NCBI GenBank assembly: GCA_022842065.1
Contig: JALHQH010000003.1
Span: 270,756-334,755, forward strand
Source: Caldilineaceae bacterium
Lineage (GTDB): Bacteria > Chloroflexota > Anaerolineae > Caldilineales > Caldilineaceae
Length of the DNA: 64,000 nt
Direction of reading: 5' to 3'
The notes beneath the pieces were generated by a model. It worked only from the letters and a program-made list of their open reading frames with translations, was not told the origin of the DNA and searched no databases. The translations under genes were made by a program, and so were the position numbers. Positions 45,953-54,168 of the stretch are shown here, one piece after another (position 1 is the first letter of the stretch; the number at the start of each line of letters is the position of its first letter).

Positions 45953-46702
45953 ATGGCTGACCAATCAATTCAAGAGATGTTGGAAGAGCTGCGCCAGTTT
46001 GACACGCCCTCCATCACCAATGTTGTCGCCACCTACCCTGGCACGCCTCTCTGCCTCAGCCTCTACAACCCGTGGACGGAGCACTGGTACACTGACACGA
46101 GCATTCGCACCATGTACCCCGAATTGGGGCCACTGGTGGGTTATGCCGTGACTTGTGTGTACGGCCTGCCCGATCCCAACTTTAAGAGCCTCACCTTTAT
46201 GGATGTAGTCGATGCGCTTGATGCCTCGCCCAAGCCGACGATCCTGGTGATGCAACAGAAGTTTCCGCCGGAATTGGCCAATAAAGTTGGCCTGGCCGGC
46301 GGCAACATGGTCTCGGCGATGAAGGCAATTGGCTGTTTGGGGTTGATCTCTAATGGCCCTTCGCGCGATATCGACGAAGTGCGCCCCATGGGCTTTCAGT
46401 ACATGCTCAGCGGCATCACCCCTGGACACGGTGCGCAGGCGGTGCAGGCCGTCAATGTGCCAGTTCATGTCGCCGGCATGGATGTGGCACCGGGTGAGAT
46501 CATTCACATGGATGAGAATGGCGCGTGCAAATTCCCAGCCAACAAACTGGCGCAAGTGCTGGAGAATGTGAAGAAATTGCGTGTGGAAGAGGAAGAACGC
46601 CAGGGTCGGCTGCGTCAGGCTACCTCTGCCGCGGAAGTACGCGCCATCTTTGGCGGCCATGCCTATGCTGCGGAAAAAGAAACAAAGAAGAAAAAGAAGT
46701 AA
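45953..46702 (+). CDS. RraA-family protein (HMG/CHA aldolase-like)
   Basis: 249 residues. Core motif AIGCLGLISNGPSRDIDEVRPMGF contains the conserved Arg-Asp pair, and GGNMVSAMKAI the Gly-rich loop, of the RraA/4-hydroxy-4-methyl-2-oxoglutarate aldolase superfamily. These are metal-dependent C-C lyases or decarboxylases; some relatives regulate RNase E instead, but that is unlikely here. The C-terminus is Lys-rich (KETKKKKK). CAAGGAGCACTT precedes the ATG. It is followed by a hairpin terminator. Substrate unknown. Confidence 0.82.
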   Translation: MADQSIQEMLEELRQFDTPSITNVVATYPGTPLCLSLYNPWTEHWYTDTSIRTMYPELGPLVGYAVTCVYGLPDPNFKSLTFMDVVDALDASPKPTILVMQQKFPPELANKVGLAGGNMVSAMKAIGCLGLISNGPSRDIDEVRPMGFQYMLSGITPGHGAQAVQAVNVPVHVAGMDVAPGEIIHMDENGACKFPANKLAQVLENVKKLRVEEEERQGRLRQATSAAEVRAIFGGHAYAAEKETKKKKK

Positions 46703-46710
46703 CGTACCCG

Positions 46711-46752
46711 CAACTACGGCGGCTGGATCGCCAGATCCAGCCGCCGTAGTTG
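46711..46752. terminator. 19-bp perfect hairpin after the RraA-like gene
   Basis: CAACTACGGCGGCTGGATC (46711-46729) and its complement (46734-46752) around GCCA. It lies 8 bp after the stop codon. There is no long T-tract, but position and strength suggest transcript termination or 3' stabilisation. Confidence 0.7.
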
Positions 46753-47034
46753 TGCTCTCCTGCGCATTTGCAACCCTCACCCACTAATCCACAGCGCTAT
46801 CTTTGGCTTTCCTGTGCCAACCGAACCACCAGCCCACCAGCAATCTTTTCTGACTTTCCTTCCCTGCTGAACCCCAACTCCGGCCCGAACACCTTTCGCT
46901 AATGCAAGGCGCGCTTTGCAAAAACTAGCCAGATGGCCGGTTTCTAACGCTGGAACTTGCGCAATACTTCACAAAGACGTTACTTATCCATTAATCTTTT
47001 ATCAACACGCATCTACTAAGACGAGGAGGTCTTT
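46753..47034. other. Upstream region of the peroxidase gene
   Basis: About 280 bp with no gene. The only clear signal is the ribosome site GAGGAGG just before 47035. A pair of DnaA-like 9-mers (one mismatch each) is not clustered and is not treated as meaningful. Confidence 0.3.
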
Positions 47035-48240
47035 ATGAAACGTGTTAGTTTCGCACTGGTGCTTTCCTTTGCGTTGGTTATGTTACTAAGCTGTGGTCGA
47101 TCCGAACCACCACAGCCACCTCCAACTGAACCACCCGCCCCAACGGAAATCCCAACTGAAGCCCCAGCCGCTGTTGTAGCCGAAACCGCCCCAATCACCA
47201 CGGCGGAGAGTGCTGCCGTTGAACCGGCTGCTGCAGCAGTGACGACTGATACCCAAACCGCCGCACCCGTTGCTGACTTGATTGATCCCACCATCGCCGT
47301 CCATTTTGCCGCTTTGCCAGCCGAAGCCGGCACCGGCAAATATCCCCTCTCCACCGAGATGACCGACCTGGGCCGCATGCTCTTCTACGAGACCCGCCTC
47401 TCGATTGCCCAGGACATTAGCTGCAATACATGCCATCTCCTCGACAAATATGGTGTTGATGGTTTACCAACCTCGGTGGGTCACCAAGGTGCCGTTGGTG
47501 GTCGCAATGCGCCAACCGTCTATAACGCGGCCTTAGAAGTTGCCCAATTCTGGGATGGCCGCAGCCCTGATGTGGAAGATCAGGCTAAAGGCCCGATCCA
47601 GAATCAGATCGAAATGGGCATGCCGGCTGGTGGTGACGAAGCCGCTGCCGTGATCAAGACGATCCCCGGCTATGCGCCACTCTTTGCAGCCGCCTTCCCG
47701 GATGATCCCGATCCCATCACCTTTGAAAATTTGACCACCGCCATTGCCGCCTTCGAGCGCAAGTTGATGACCCCTGGCCGTTTTGATGCCTTCCTTGGGG
47801 GCGATGCCACCCAATTGACCGAGCAGGAAAAAGCTGGGTTGCAGAAGTTTGTGAGTTATAACTGTACCATGTGCCACCGTGGTGCTACCGTGGGCGGCCA
47901 GATGTATATGAAGATGGGGTTGTACAAGCCTTATCCGACCGAAGATGTGGGCCGTTATGAAGTCACCAAGAACGAAGCCGACAAATATGTCTTCAAAGTG
48001 TCGATGCTACGTAATATCGCCGAGACCGGCCCCTACTTCCATGACGGTAGCGTTGCGACCTTGGAAGAAGCGGTCAAGATCATGGGCGAATATCAACTGG
48101 GTCAGGTGATCAGCGATGAGGATACCGCCGATATTGTCGCCTTTATGAAAGCGCTGACCGGTGAATTGCCGCTCGACTATATCGCACCCCCCACCCTGCC
48201 GGAGAATGGCCCTGATACACCAGCGCCAGTAACACAATAA
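47035..48240 (+). CDS. Di-heme cytochrome c peroxidase (CcpA/MauG family) lipoprotein
   Basis: 401 residues. Lipobox MLLSC (Cys20), then a Pro/Glu/Ala-rich linker to about residue 80. Two heme c motifs: CNTCH at 130-134 and CTMCH at 277-281. Family motifs: LFYETRLS, RNAPTVYNAA, FWDGRSPDVEDQA, PGYAPLF and FKVSMLRNIAETGPYFHDGS. It reduces hydrogen peroxide, or performs MauG-like oxidation, outside the membrane, fed by a cytochrome or quinol. GACGAGGAGGTCTTT is a strong ribosome site. A single gene, closed by a hairpin at 48254-48310. Confidence 0.93.
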   Translation: MKRVSFALVLSFALVMLLSCGRSEPPQPPPTEPPAPTEIPTEAPAAVVAETAPITTAESAAVEPAAAAVTTDTQTAAPVADLIDPTIAVHFAALPAEAGTGKYPLSTEMTDLGRMLFYETRLSIAQDISCNTCHLLDKYGVDGLPTSVGHQGAVGGRNAPTVYNAALEVAQFWDGRSPDVEDQAKGPIQNQIEMGMPAGGDEAAAVIKTIPGYAPLFAAAFPDDPDPITFENLTTAIAAFERKLMTPGRFDAFLGGDATQLTEQEKAGLQKFVSYNCTMCHRGATVGGQMYMKMGLYKPYPTEDVGRYEVTKNEADKYVFKVSMLRNIAETGPYFHDGSVATLEEAVKIMGEYQLGQVISDEDTADIVAFMKALTGELPLDYIAPPTLPENGPDTPAPVTQ

Positions 48241-48253
48241 ACTTTCTTGTTTT

Positions 48254-48310
48254 CGTAGGTCAGCGCCTCCGGCGTGACACACCTTGTCACGCCAGAGGCG
48301 CTGACCTACG
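48254..48310. terminator. 26-bp hairpin between convergent genes
   Basis: CGTAGGTCAGCGCCTC... (48254-48279) pairs with 48285-48310 with one mismatch, loop ACACC. It lies between the peroxidase gene and the convergent nuclease gene, which ends 2 bp away. Confidence 0.75.
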
Positions 48311-48312
48311 GG

Positions 48313-48810
48313 TTAGCGAAAAACTTGGTTGGCCCACATTAAAAATTCAACCAGGGTCATCATCGTAATCGTCTTGGGATCAGCAGGGTCAAGATAGAGA
48401 CGATTGGCACAGGCTCGACGCAACCAGGCCACGGCACCCGCTTTCGCCCCGCCGCCATCAACAACGATAATAATGCGCTGCTCCGGCATCTGTTCGACAC
48501 AGTTGAGATAAAGATAGGGAAATTTCTCGTCAACACTGCCGGCGGACTGTTGCCATTTGCACTCAATGCGGATTTCCAGCGCATAGCGGGCCGAACGTAG
48601 CAGAAACTCAGTGTTGCCGGGGTGGCCGTAGATCGTGATAAAGGGCACATTGCGCAACAAAATCTCATCGCTATACGCCGCGGGATTAAGCGCCCATTGC
48701 CGATAATTCGCCACCGCAAAGCCCTTGCTCGCCAGCGTCGCCATGATCGTCTGTTCCAGCGTATTGCCGGAACTATTCGCCAATCCCCCCTGCCCAACCA
48801 TGCCTACCAT
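48313..48810 (-). CDS. Putative PD-(D/E)xK restriction endonuclease
   Basis: 165 residues. EIRIECKWQQSAGSVDEKFPYLYLN contains the E-x-K pair (EIRIECK) with preceding Glu residues, and LEQTIMATLASKGF is the helix that usually precedes it in PD-(D/E)xK nucleases. RIIIVVDGGGAKAGAVAWLRRAC supplies a further strand-helix. It lies 72 bp downstream of a Dam-type methylase on the same strand, so it is probably the restriction half of a type II system. Recognition sequence unknown. Start ATG 48810; ATG 48801 is possible. Confidence 0.7.
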   Translation of the reverse strand: MVGMVGQGGLANSSGNTLEQTIMATLASKGFAVANYRQWALNPAAYSDEILLRNVPFITIYGHPGNTEFLLRSARYALEIRIECKWQQSAGSVDEKFPYLYLNCVEQMPEQRIIIVVDGGGAKAGAVAWLRRACANRLYLDPADPKTITMMTLVEFLMWANQVFR

Positions 48811-48882
48811 ACCAGATCCCGCCTTTTACGCTGCTCGTTCCGCTGCTCCGCGGCGGAATGCCCTTTGGACGCTCCGCGTCCT

Positions 48883-49734
48883 CTACACGCCCTCGCCCAT
48901 AACCACCACGCCGCCTGCTTCAGCCGTTGTTGACGCCTCAAAAACCGCCAACAACTCAGCCGCCTTGCCACGGTTGTTGCCATCACAACTGATATAGCGC
49001 TGCACATCAAATTGCTCGATGCGCGCCCCCGCATATTCAGCGCGCACAAACTCGGTGTCATGGTTCGAGATCACCACCGGAATGCCCCGTGCTGCACAGG
49101 CGACCGCCTGCCGCGCTAATTCCTGCTGTTCGGCCACACCAAAGGCCCCGGCGCTATAACTCGTGAAGTTCGCCGTCTGGGACAAGGGCACATAAGGCGG
49201 GTCGCAGTAGATAACATCGCCCGGTTGGGCCGCCGCCATCACCGTGGCAAAATCGGCGTGTTGAAAGGTGGCCTGTTGCGCTTTTGCGTAAAAGAAGTTC
49301 AGCTCTTTTTCGGGAAAGTAGGGCTTTTTGTAGCGCCCAAAGGGGACATTATACTCCCCCTTCTGGTTGTAACGGCAGAGGCCATTGAAACAATGTTTAT
49401 TGAGGTAAATAAAAAGCGCCGACTTGTAGCGGCGATCAGCCGAGTGGTTGAACTCGGTGCGCAGATGGTAGAACTGTGTCTGCGTATTGTTTTCGGCCAC
49501 AAAGAAGGTGCGGGCATAGTCAATAAAATCCGTGCCCTCCCGCTGGATCTGCTGATAGAGCCCAATCAGATCGGCGTTGGCATCGGCTAGCAGGTAACAC
49601 GCATAATCCGTGTTGAGAAAGAGCGCGCCTGAACCCACAAATGGCTCAAGCAGCCGCCGGCCAACCGGCAACTGCGCTTTGATGCGCGCAACAATCTGGA
49701 ATTTGTTCCCGGCCCACTTCAGAAATGGCTTCAT
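48883..49734 (-). CDS. DNA adenine methyltransferase, Dam/D12 class
   Basis: 283 residues. FLKWAGNKFQIV is the D12-class motif I region (FxGxG-like follows as LEPFVGSGALFLN), and VIYCDPPYVPLS is motif IV (DPPY). CRYNQKGEYNVPFG is the conserved middle region of Dam-type enzymes. It methylates the N6 of adenine; GATC is typical for Dam and DpnII-type enzymes but is not shown here. Co-oriented with the nuclease gene downstream. The gene starts immediately at the conserved FLKWAGNK, so the start is secure. Confidence 0.88.
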   Translation of the reverse strand: MKPFLKWAGNKFQIVARIKAQLPVGRRLLEPFVGSGALFLNTDYACYLLADANADLIGLYQQIQREGTDFIDYARTFFVAENNTQTQFYHLRTEFNHSADRRYKSALFIYLNKHCFNGLCRYNQKGEYNVPFGRYKKPYFPEKELNFFYAKAQQATFQHADFATVMAAAQPGDVIYCDPPYVPLSQTANFTSYSAGAFGVAEQQELARQAVACAARGIPVVISNHDTEFVRAEYAGARIEQFDVQRYISCDGNNRGKAAELLAVFEASTTAEAGGVVVMGEGV

Positions 49735-49848
49735 AACCGGCCATTCTAGCTCATTTGTTCCTGGGTTGCCAAATTATTGGGCCGGCATATCCTGGTGAAG
49801 GTCGTCCAGTGTAGCGTGTGAGATCACAGAAATGCCAGGAAAATAATC

Positions 49849-50217
49849 CTACATTCCTGCAAAAGCCACTGTCGGCAACGGTGGCATCTGTGGCGAAATC
49901 GAAAGGTTGACTGCCAGAAAATCGCTCACTGGCGCGCTGGTTACTACTGCCAGTACGGCTTGCCAAAGATCGGTTGATAGATTGCGCAAATTCATCAGTG
50001 GAATAGTCAACGGCTGCTGTTGATGGGCCGCCATCAGCAGGCTAAAACTAACGAAGGTTAAGCCAATCGCACGTGGTGCTTCACCGTTAACCTTGCCTGT
50101 ATCTAGCCGGAGTAACACATTATCGGTTAACTCCACACCGGTCACATGCGCACTGCGCCCAAAAGAGACATAAAGCACATCGGCATCGCGATCATAGTTG
50201 ATTTTAGTTTCGCTCAT
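49849..50217 (-). CDS. DUF2283-domain protein (partner of toxin-like ORF)
   Basis: 122 residues. The first 60 residues match DUF2283: KINYDRDADVLYVSFGRS, VLLRLDTGKVNGEAPRAIGLTFV. The rest is helical and lacks recognised motifs. It begins 7 bp after the stop codon of the upstream small gene, so the two form one transcript. DUF2283 proteins are often paired with small nuclease-like proteins and may act as antitoxins or partners; this is an inference. Confidence 0.72.
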   Translation of the reverse strand: MSETKINYDRDADVLYVSFGRSAHVTGVELTDNVLLRLDTGKVNGEAPRAIGLTFVSFSLLMAAHQQQPLTIPLMNLRNLSTDLWQAVLAVVTSAPVSDFLAVNLSISPQMPPLPTVAFAGM

Positions 50218-50224
50218 AAGATTC

Positions 50225-50551
50225 TCAAAACGATTGAAAATAGGCAGTTGTCACAAATTTTTCTTCTTGCAACGTCATATCGGCTAGCGTCGACCATCGA
50301 AATCTTACACAGACAACCAAATATGTATTGTTATCCGGCAAATCTAGAAACATCTGGTAATATTGATAGCCATTAGGATCGTATCTATCTTGGTGCCGTC
50401 GCCCTTGTTGAATTGTCATCGCTATGTAATCAAAGTAGGGCTCAACCTCAGGATGATTGTCGGGATCGATAATATGCTGCCAACGCTCCCATGTTAAGTA
50501 AATTCGATTTCCGTAGCGGTCCTGAACCGTCCAGGCTTTGCCAGCGGTCAT
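50225..50551 (-). CDS. Small toxin-like protein (RelE/BECR-like), first gene of a pair
   Basis: 108 residues. VQDRYGNRIYLTWERWQHII and GRRHQDRYDPNGYQYYQMFL then YLVVCVRFR give an alpha plus four-strand pattern like RelE/PBECR-type RNases with His, Arg and Tyr residues. It is followed by a DUF2283 gene with a 7-bp gap, a common toxin-antitoxin-like order. I did not find a named family. An alternative is an unrelated small enzyme. Confidence 0.6.
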   Translation of the reverse strand: MTAGKAWTVQDRYGNRIYLTWERWQHIIDPDNHPEVEPYFDYIAMTIQQGRRHQDRYDPNGYQYYQMFLDLPDNNTYLVVCVRFRWSTLADMTLQEEKFVTTAYFQSF

Positions 50552-50685
50552 ACAGCTATCCTTATGACTAGGTATTTATTACATATTTTCACCTATTGTA
50601 ACACGTAATAGATGCACATTCAAGAGAATTCAAAAAGTTTTCTTGTTGACGTTTCTATTTCTCTGCATTTTTACCCAACATAAGG

Positions 50686-50691
50686 TATAAT
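50686..50691 (+). promoter_or_regulatory. -10 box of the thrC transcript
   Basis: TATAAT at 50686-50691, with only a weak -35 match upstream. The predicted start of transcription at about 50698 falls on an ATG, giving a leaderless small ORF, and lies 91 bp before thrC. Confidence 0.5.
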
Positions 50692-50697
50692 AGTGTC

Positions 50698-50736
50698 ATG
50701 GCGACAACACGTAACTTTGATCCGCCTTTGCGGTAG
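50698..50736 (+). CDS. Possible 12-codon leader peptide upstream of thrC
   Basis: MATTRNFDPPLR, starting on the predicted transcription start. It holds two Thr codons in a row, which could matter for a threonine gene, but there is no clear terminator or anti-terminator after it. It may be chance. Confidence 0.2.
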   Translation: MATTRNFDPPLR

Positions 50737-50788
50737 GGCTGTCGCCTGTGCTGACTTTTTCGACCAACTTGCCAATGGAACCTGACCT

Positions 50789-52153
50789 ATGTATCTCGAC
50801 CCAGTCCAAAGCCCCCCGGTTACGCTGCCCTATCGCGCCTACTTCCGCTGTTTTCGCGGCTGCCCAGGCGAGTACTCTGTCTATGATGTGATCTACACCT
50901 GCCCCACCTGTGGCGGGCTGTTGGAGGTGCATCACGAAATCACCCCCTTGCAACAACGCCCGGCCACCGAGTGGCAAACACTGCTCACCCGCCGCGCGGG
51001 GACCAGTAAATGGCCCTATGGCAGCGGCGTTTGGGGCTTGCGCGAATGGGTGATGCCCGACCTGCGCGATGAGAATGTGGTGAGCATGTACGAGGGGAAC
51101 TCGAACCTCTTCTGGGCCGAGCGGCTGGGCAAACAGATCGGCGTGCCCGACCTCTGGGTGAAGATGTGCGGCAACAGCCACACCGGCAGCTTTAAGGATC
51201 TGGGCATGACCGTGCTGGTCAGCGTCGTCAAACAGATGATGACCGATGGCAGCCCGGTCCAGGCGGTTGCCTGTGCCAGTACCGGTGACACGAGTGCTGC
51301 GCTGGCCGCCTATGCTGCCGCCGCCGGCATTCCGGCGATTATCTTTCTGCCCCAGGGCAAGGTGAGCACGGCGCAGTTGGTGCAGCCGGTGGCAAATGGC
51401 GCGCATGTGCTGGCCCTCGACACCGATTTTGATGGCTGTATGGAGGTGGTCAAAGAGGTGACCGCGGACCAGAGCATCTACCTGGCCAACTCGATGAACA
51501 GCATCCGTGTCGAAGGGCAAAAGACGGTCGCGATTGAAATTGTGCGCCAATTTGATTGGGAGATCCCCGACTGGATCGTGATTCCCGTCGGCAATCTGGG
51601 CAACATTAGCGCGCTCTACAAAGGGCTGCAACTGCTCAAGGATCTCGGTATCATCAACCGCTTGCCGCGGCTGGTGGCGGCGCAGGCGGGCAAGGCCAAC
51701 CCCTTCTACCAAAGCTATCTCAACGGTTTTCGCGAAAAGAGCGTAATCGCGTCCCAGTCAACCCTCGCCTCAGCGATCCAGATCGGCAATCCGGTCAGCT
51801 ATGAAAAAGCGGTGCAGGCCATCCAAATGACCGATGGCATTGTCGAGCAGGCCAGTGAAGATGAACTGGCCAACGCCGCCGCCATGTCCGATCTCACCGG
51901 CATGTACGCTTGCCCGCACACAGGGGTGGCTTTGGCCGCGCTCTTTAAACTAGTCCAGCGGGGCGAGATCAAGGCCAGCGACCGCGTGGTCGTGATCAGC
52001 ACTGCGCACGGCCTCAAATTTACCGACTTCAAAGTCGGCTATCACGAAGACAAACTGGCCGAAGTCGAAAGCCGCTTTGCCAACCCGCCCGTCTATCTGC
52101 CGGCGGATGCCGGGGTGGTGAAAGAGACGATTGCGCGTAAATTGGGGCGGTAG
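50789..52153 (+). CDS. thrC: Threonine synthase
   Basis: 454 residues, PLP fold type II. A zinc ribbon at the N-terminus (C21, C25, C38, C41), then [14 protein letters not shown] and the PLP-Lys K136 in [37 protein letters not shown] is the phosphate-binding loop, [16 protein letters not shown] a further family motif. It converts O-phosphohomoserine to threonine. Upstream a TATAAT box and short leader; TGGAA weakly matches a ribosome site. The next plus-strand gene is separated by octamer array B. Confidence 0.93.
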   Translation: MYLDPVQSPPVTLPYRAYFRCFRGCPGEYSVYDVIYTCPTCGGLLEVHHEITPLQQRPATEWQTLLTRRAGTSKWPYGSGVWGLREWVMPDLRDENVVSMYEGNSNLFWAERLGKQIGVPDLWVKMCGNSHTGSFKDLGMTVLVSVVKQMMTDGSPVQAVACASTGDTSAALAAYAAAAGIPAIIFLPQGKVSTAQLVQPVANGAHVLALDTDFDGCMEVVKEVTADQSIYLANSMNSIRVEGQKTVAIEIVRQFDWEIPDWIVIPVGNLGNISALYKGLQLLKDLGIINRLPRLVAAQAGKANPFYQSYLNGFREKSVIASQSTLASAIQIGNPVSYEKAVQAIQMTDGIVEQASEDELANAAAMSDLTGMYACPHTGVALAALFKLVQRGEIKASDRVVVISTAHGLKFTDFKVGYHEDKLAEVESRFANPPVYLPADAGVVKETIARKLGR

Positions 52154-52159
52154 GGTAGG

Positions 52160-52235
52160 TAAATCAGTAAATCAGTAAATCAGTACATCGGTACATCGGT
52201 ATACTGATTTACTGATTTACTGATGTACCGATTTA
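52160..52235. repeat. Octamer hairpin array B
   Basis: TAAATCAG x3 and TACATCGG x2 (52160-52199), then after 4 bp CTGATTTA x2, CTGATGTA and CCGATTTA (52204-52235). The halves are complementary, forming a hairpin of 8-bp units. It lies between thrC and the Nudix gene, ending 37 bp before the next start. Confidence 0.9.
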
Positions 52236-52271
52236 CTTATCTCCCCACCACAGGAAACTCGGATACCAACA

Positions 52272-52991
52272 TTGAGCGACACAGCGACCAACCAACCCAT
52301 TAACAAATACACCTATGATTATCCCCGGCCGGCGGTGACGGTTGATATTATTCTCTTTACTTTTTATGAGAATGATCTCAAGGTCTTGCTGATTCAGCGC
52401 AACCATCCACCGTTTGTGCAAAAGTGGGCGCTGCCGGGTGGCTTTGTGGAGATCAGCGAGGATTTGGAAGATGCGGCCCTGCGTGAGTTGGCGGAGGAGA
52501 CCAATGTCACCAATGTCTATCTGGAGCAGCTCTATACCTTTGGTGAGCCGAATCGTGACCCGCGCACGCGCGTCATCACCATCTCCTACTTTGCGCTGTT
52601 AAGTGTCGATCAAGTCGCCAAGCAGCAGATCCGCGGTGCCAGTGATGCCGGTGATGCGCGCTGGTGGAGCATTTACGATCTGCCCGAACTCGCCTTTGAC
52701 CACGACCGCATTCTCCACTATGCCCTGCAACGACTGCGTTGGAAGTTGGAGTGGACGGCCTTGGGCTTCTTGTTATTGCCCCAGGAATTTACCCTCTCCG
52801 AGCTGCAAAAGGTTTATGAGACGGTGCTCAATGAGCCGCTGGACAAGCGCAATTTCCGGCGCAAAATGTTAGCAACCGATGTCTTGGAAGAGACCGGCAA
52901 CATCCGCGAAGGCGATCACCGGCCGGCCAAACTCTATCGTTTTACGGCGACCGCGATTGAACTCGAACAGGTGCGACGGCGTTTCCCCTAG
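52272..52991 (+). CDS. Nudix hydrolase-like transcriptional regulator (NrtR-type architecture)
   Basis: 239 residues. Nudix domain with box GGFVEISEDLEDAALRELAEE (G-x5-E-x7-REL-x-EE kept), followed by TN instead of the usual GU. The C-terminal 75 residues (LPQEFTLSELQKVYETVLNE and DKRNFRRKMLATDVLEETGN) look like the winged helix of NrtR-type regulators of NAD or sugar genes. NrtR binds ADP-ribose and represses NAD synthesis genes. It may be an enzyme instead. TTG start at 52272 without strong ribosome site. The target genes are not evident; FadR-type regulator and transporter genes follow. Confidence 0.82.
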   Translation: MSDTATNQPINKYTYDYPRPAVTVDIILFTFYENDLKVLLIQRNHPPFVQKWALPGGFVEISEDLEDAALRELAEETNVTNVYLEQLYTFGEPNRDPRTRVITISYFALLSVDQVAKQQIRGASDAGDARWWSIYDLPELAFDHDRILHYALQRLRWKLEWTALGFLLLPQEFTLSELQKVYETVLNEPLDKRNFRRKMLATDVLEETGNIREGDHRPAKLYRFTATAIELEQVRRRFP

Positions 52992-53222
52992 CGTCAGCCC
53001 CTTTCCAACAAACCGATCTATTCCTACCGCGAAAATTCCTCTCGGCCTTACACAAAATCAGCAAGCACACCGGCGAAGCTAAGTTTTTGTCAAAAACTTA
53101 GTTTCTAATGGCGGCGTAAATTCTATCGTTAATCCCAATTTGATTTGCAAAATAGCACCCATAATGCTTTGGCTTGTGCCTGGCTTGCCTTTAGTGCCGT
53201 AAAAAGGGCACAAAAATGGCAT

Positions 53223-53251
53223 TTGACAAGGTTTTTTAGCCATGTTATAGT
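53223..53251 (+). promoter_or_regulatory. Promoter of the FadR-type regulator
   Basis: TTGACA (53223-53228), 17 bp, TATAGT (53246-53251), nearly consensus. The predicted start lies at about 53258, immediately before the operator-like repeat. The rest of the 52992-53339 gap shows no gene. Confidence 0.75.
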
Positions 53252-53260
53252 TAGAAAAAT

Positions 53261-53279
53261 TGGTCTATTGAGTAGACCA
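53261..53279. promoter_or_regulatory. Operator-like inverted repeat (FadR/GntR type)
   Basis: TGGTCTA-TTGAG-TAGACCA, a perfect 7-bp inverted repeat with TGGT...ACCA ends typical of FadR-subfamily sites. Being on the transcription start it would block the promoter when bound, suggesting autoregulation of the regulator gene and perhaps of the transporter genes. Confidence 0.7.
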
Positions 53280-53339
53280 GTTTGTACATTCTGTAACAAT
53301 TGATCTGCACTTCAGCTTAACAACTGCAACCTTTTGCTT

Positions 53340-54038
53340 ATGGAGACACTGCTACTCTCAGCCATTGATCGCAACACATTGGCTGATCGCGTCTATCAGG
53401 TAATCTTACGCTACATCAACCAGAGCAATCTGCTACCTGGTGCGCGGTTACCGTCGGAACGCAAATTCAGCGAGTTGTTAGAGGTGAGCCGCGAAGTGTT
53501 GCGTGGCGCATTGGAACAATTAGAGCAAGAGGGCATTGTTGAGCGCCGCGCCGGATCGGGTGTTTATTTGTTACAGTTGCCATCCCCCATGCCCCTGGCG
53601 GTCAATCTGGCCGCCATCCAATCAACGATTACGTTGCGTGAGTTATACCAGGCGCGCATTGCGCTGGAGGTTGGCTCGATGGAATGGATTGTAGACAAAA
53701 TCACGGAAGGCGAAATTGCTGAGTTGGAGACTGTGCTCACCCGTTTTGCGGCCCGCATGGCCGAAGGGCTGCCGGTGGTGCGCGAAGATCGCGAGTTTCA
53801 TCTGCTGTTGATGAAGGCTAGTCGCAACCCGATCTTGTTGCAATTCTCTTCGATTGTCCAGCAATTTTTTGATCAACTACGTGAATTCGCCCCGCGCATG
53901 GTGATCGACATGCAACCCGATGAAGGGGTGATGGCGGGCAAACACCGCCAAGTGATCGAGGCGCTGCGCCAACGCCAGGTCGAAGCGGCCCAACGGGCCA
54001 TGCGTCTGCATTTCAACCCCCTTCCAGCTGATATTTAG
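53340..54038 (+). CDS. FadR-subfamily GntR transcriptional regulator
   Basis: 232 residues. N-terminal winged helix (about 5-75) with LADRVYQVILRYI and the GntR signature LPSERKFSELLEVSREVLRGALEQLEQEGIVERRAGSGVYL. The C-terminal FCD domain (about 90-225) has helices with E, H and H candidates for metal (LYQARIALEVGSMEWI, EDREFHLLLMKAS, AGKHRQVIEALRQ). Effectors of such proteins are often organic or sugar acids. ATG 53340 is chosen over TTG 53334. It lies 130 bp before the ABC transporter genes and probably controls them. Confidence 0.92.
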   Translation: METLLLSAIDRNTLADRVYQVILRYINQSNLLPGARLPSERKFSELLEVSREVLRGALEQLEQEGIVERRAGSGVYLLQLPSPMPLAVNLAAIQSTITLRELYQARIALEVGSMEWIVDKITEGEIAELETVLTRFAARMAEGLPVVREDREFHLLLMKASRNPILLQFSSIVQQFFDQLREFAPRMVIDMQPDEGVMAGKHRQVIEALRQRQVEAAQRAMRLHFNPLPADI

Positions 54039-54168
54039 CCTGACTGTTCCAACCAAGTGGTGCCGGGCCTTGCTGCGTCAATCCCCACATCACGAACGAC
54101 CTATCTCACCCCCATCTGTTTTACCGTCGTCTGTTTTACCGGCGTCTGTTTCTGGTGAAAGTAGCGTC

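Noticed and set aside
45965..46780. 271-codon minus-strand open frame
   Set aside because: Antisense to the RraA-like gene, which has clear motifs and a good ribosome site.
50696..51712. 338-codon minus-strand open frame opposite thrC
   Set aside because: It lies entirely over the well-supported threonine synthase gene, has His/Gln-rich composition typical of antisense frames in biased coding DNA and no recognisable domain.
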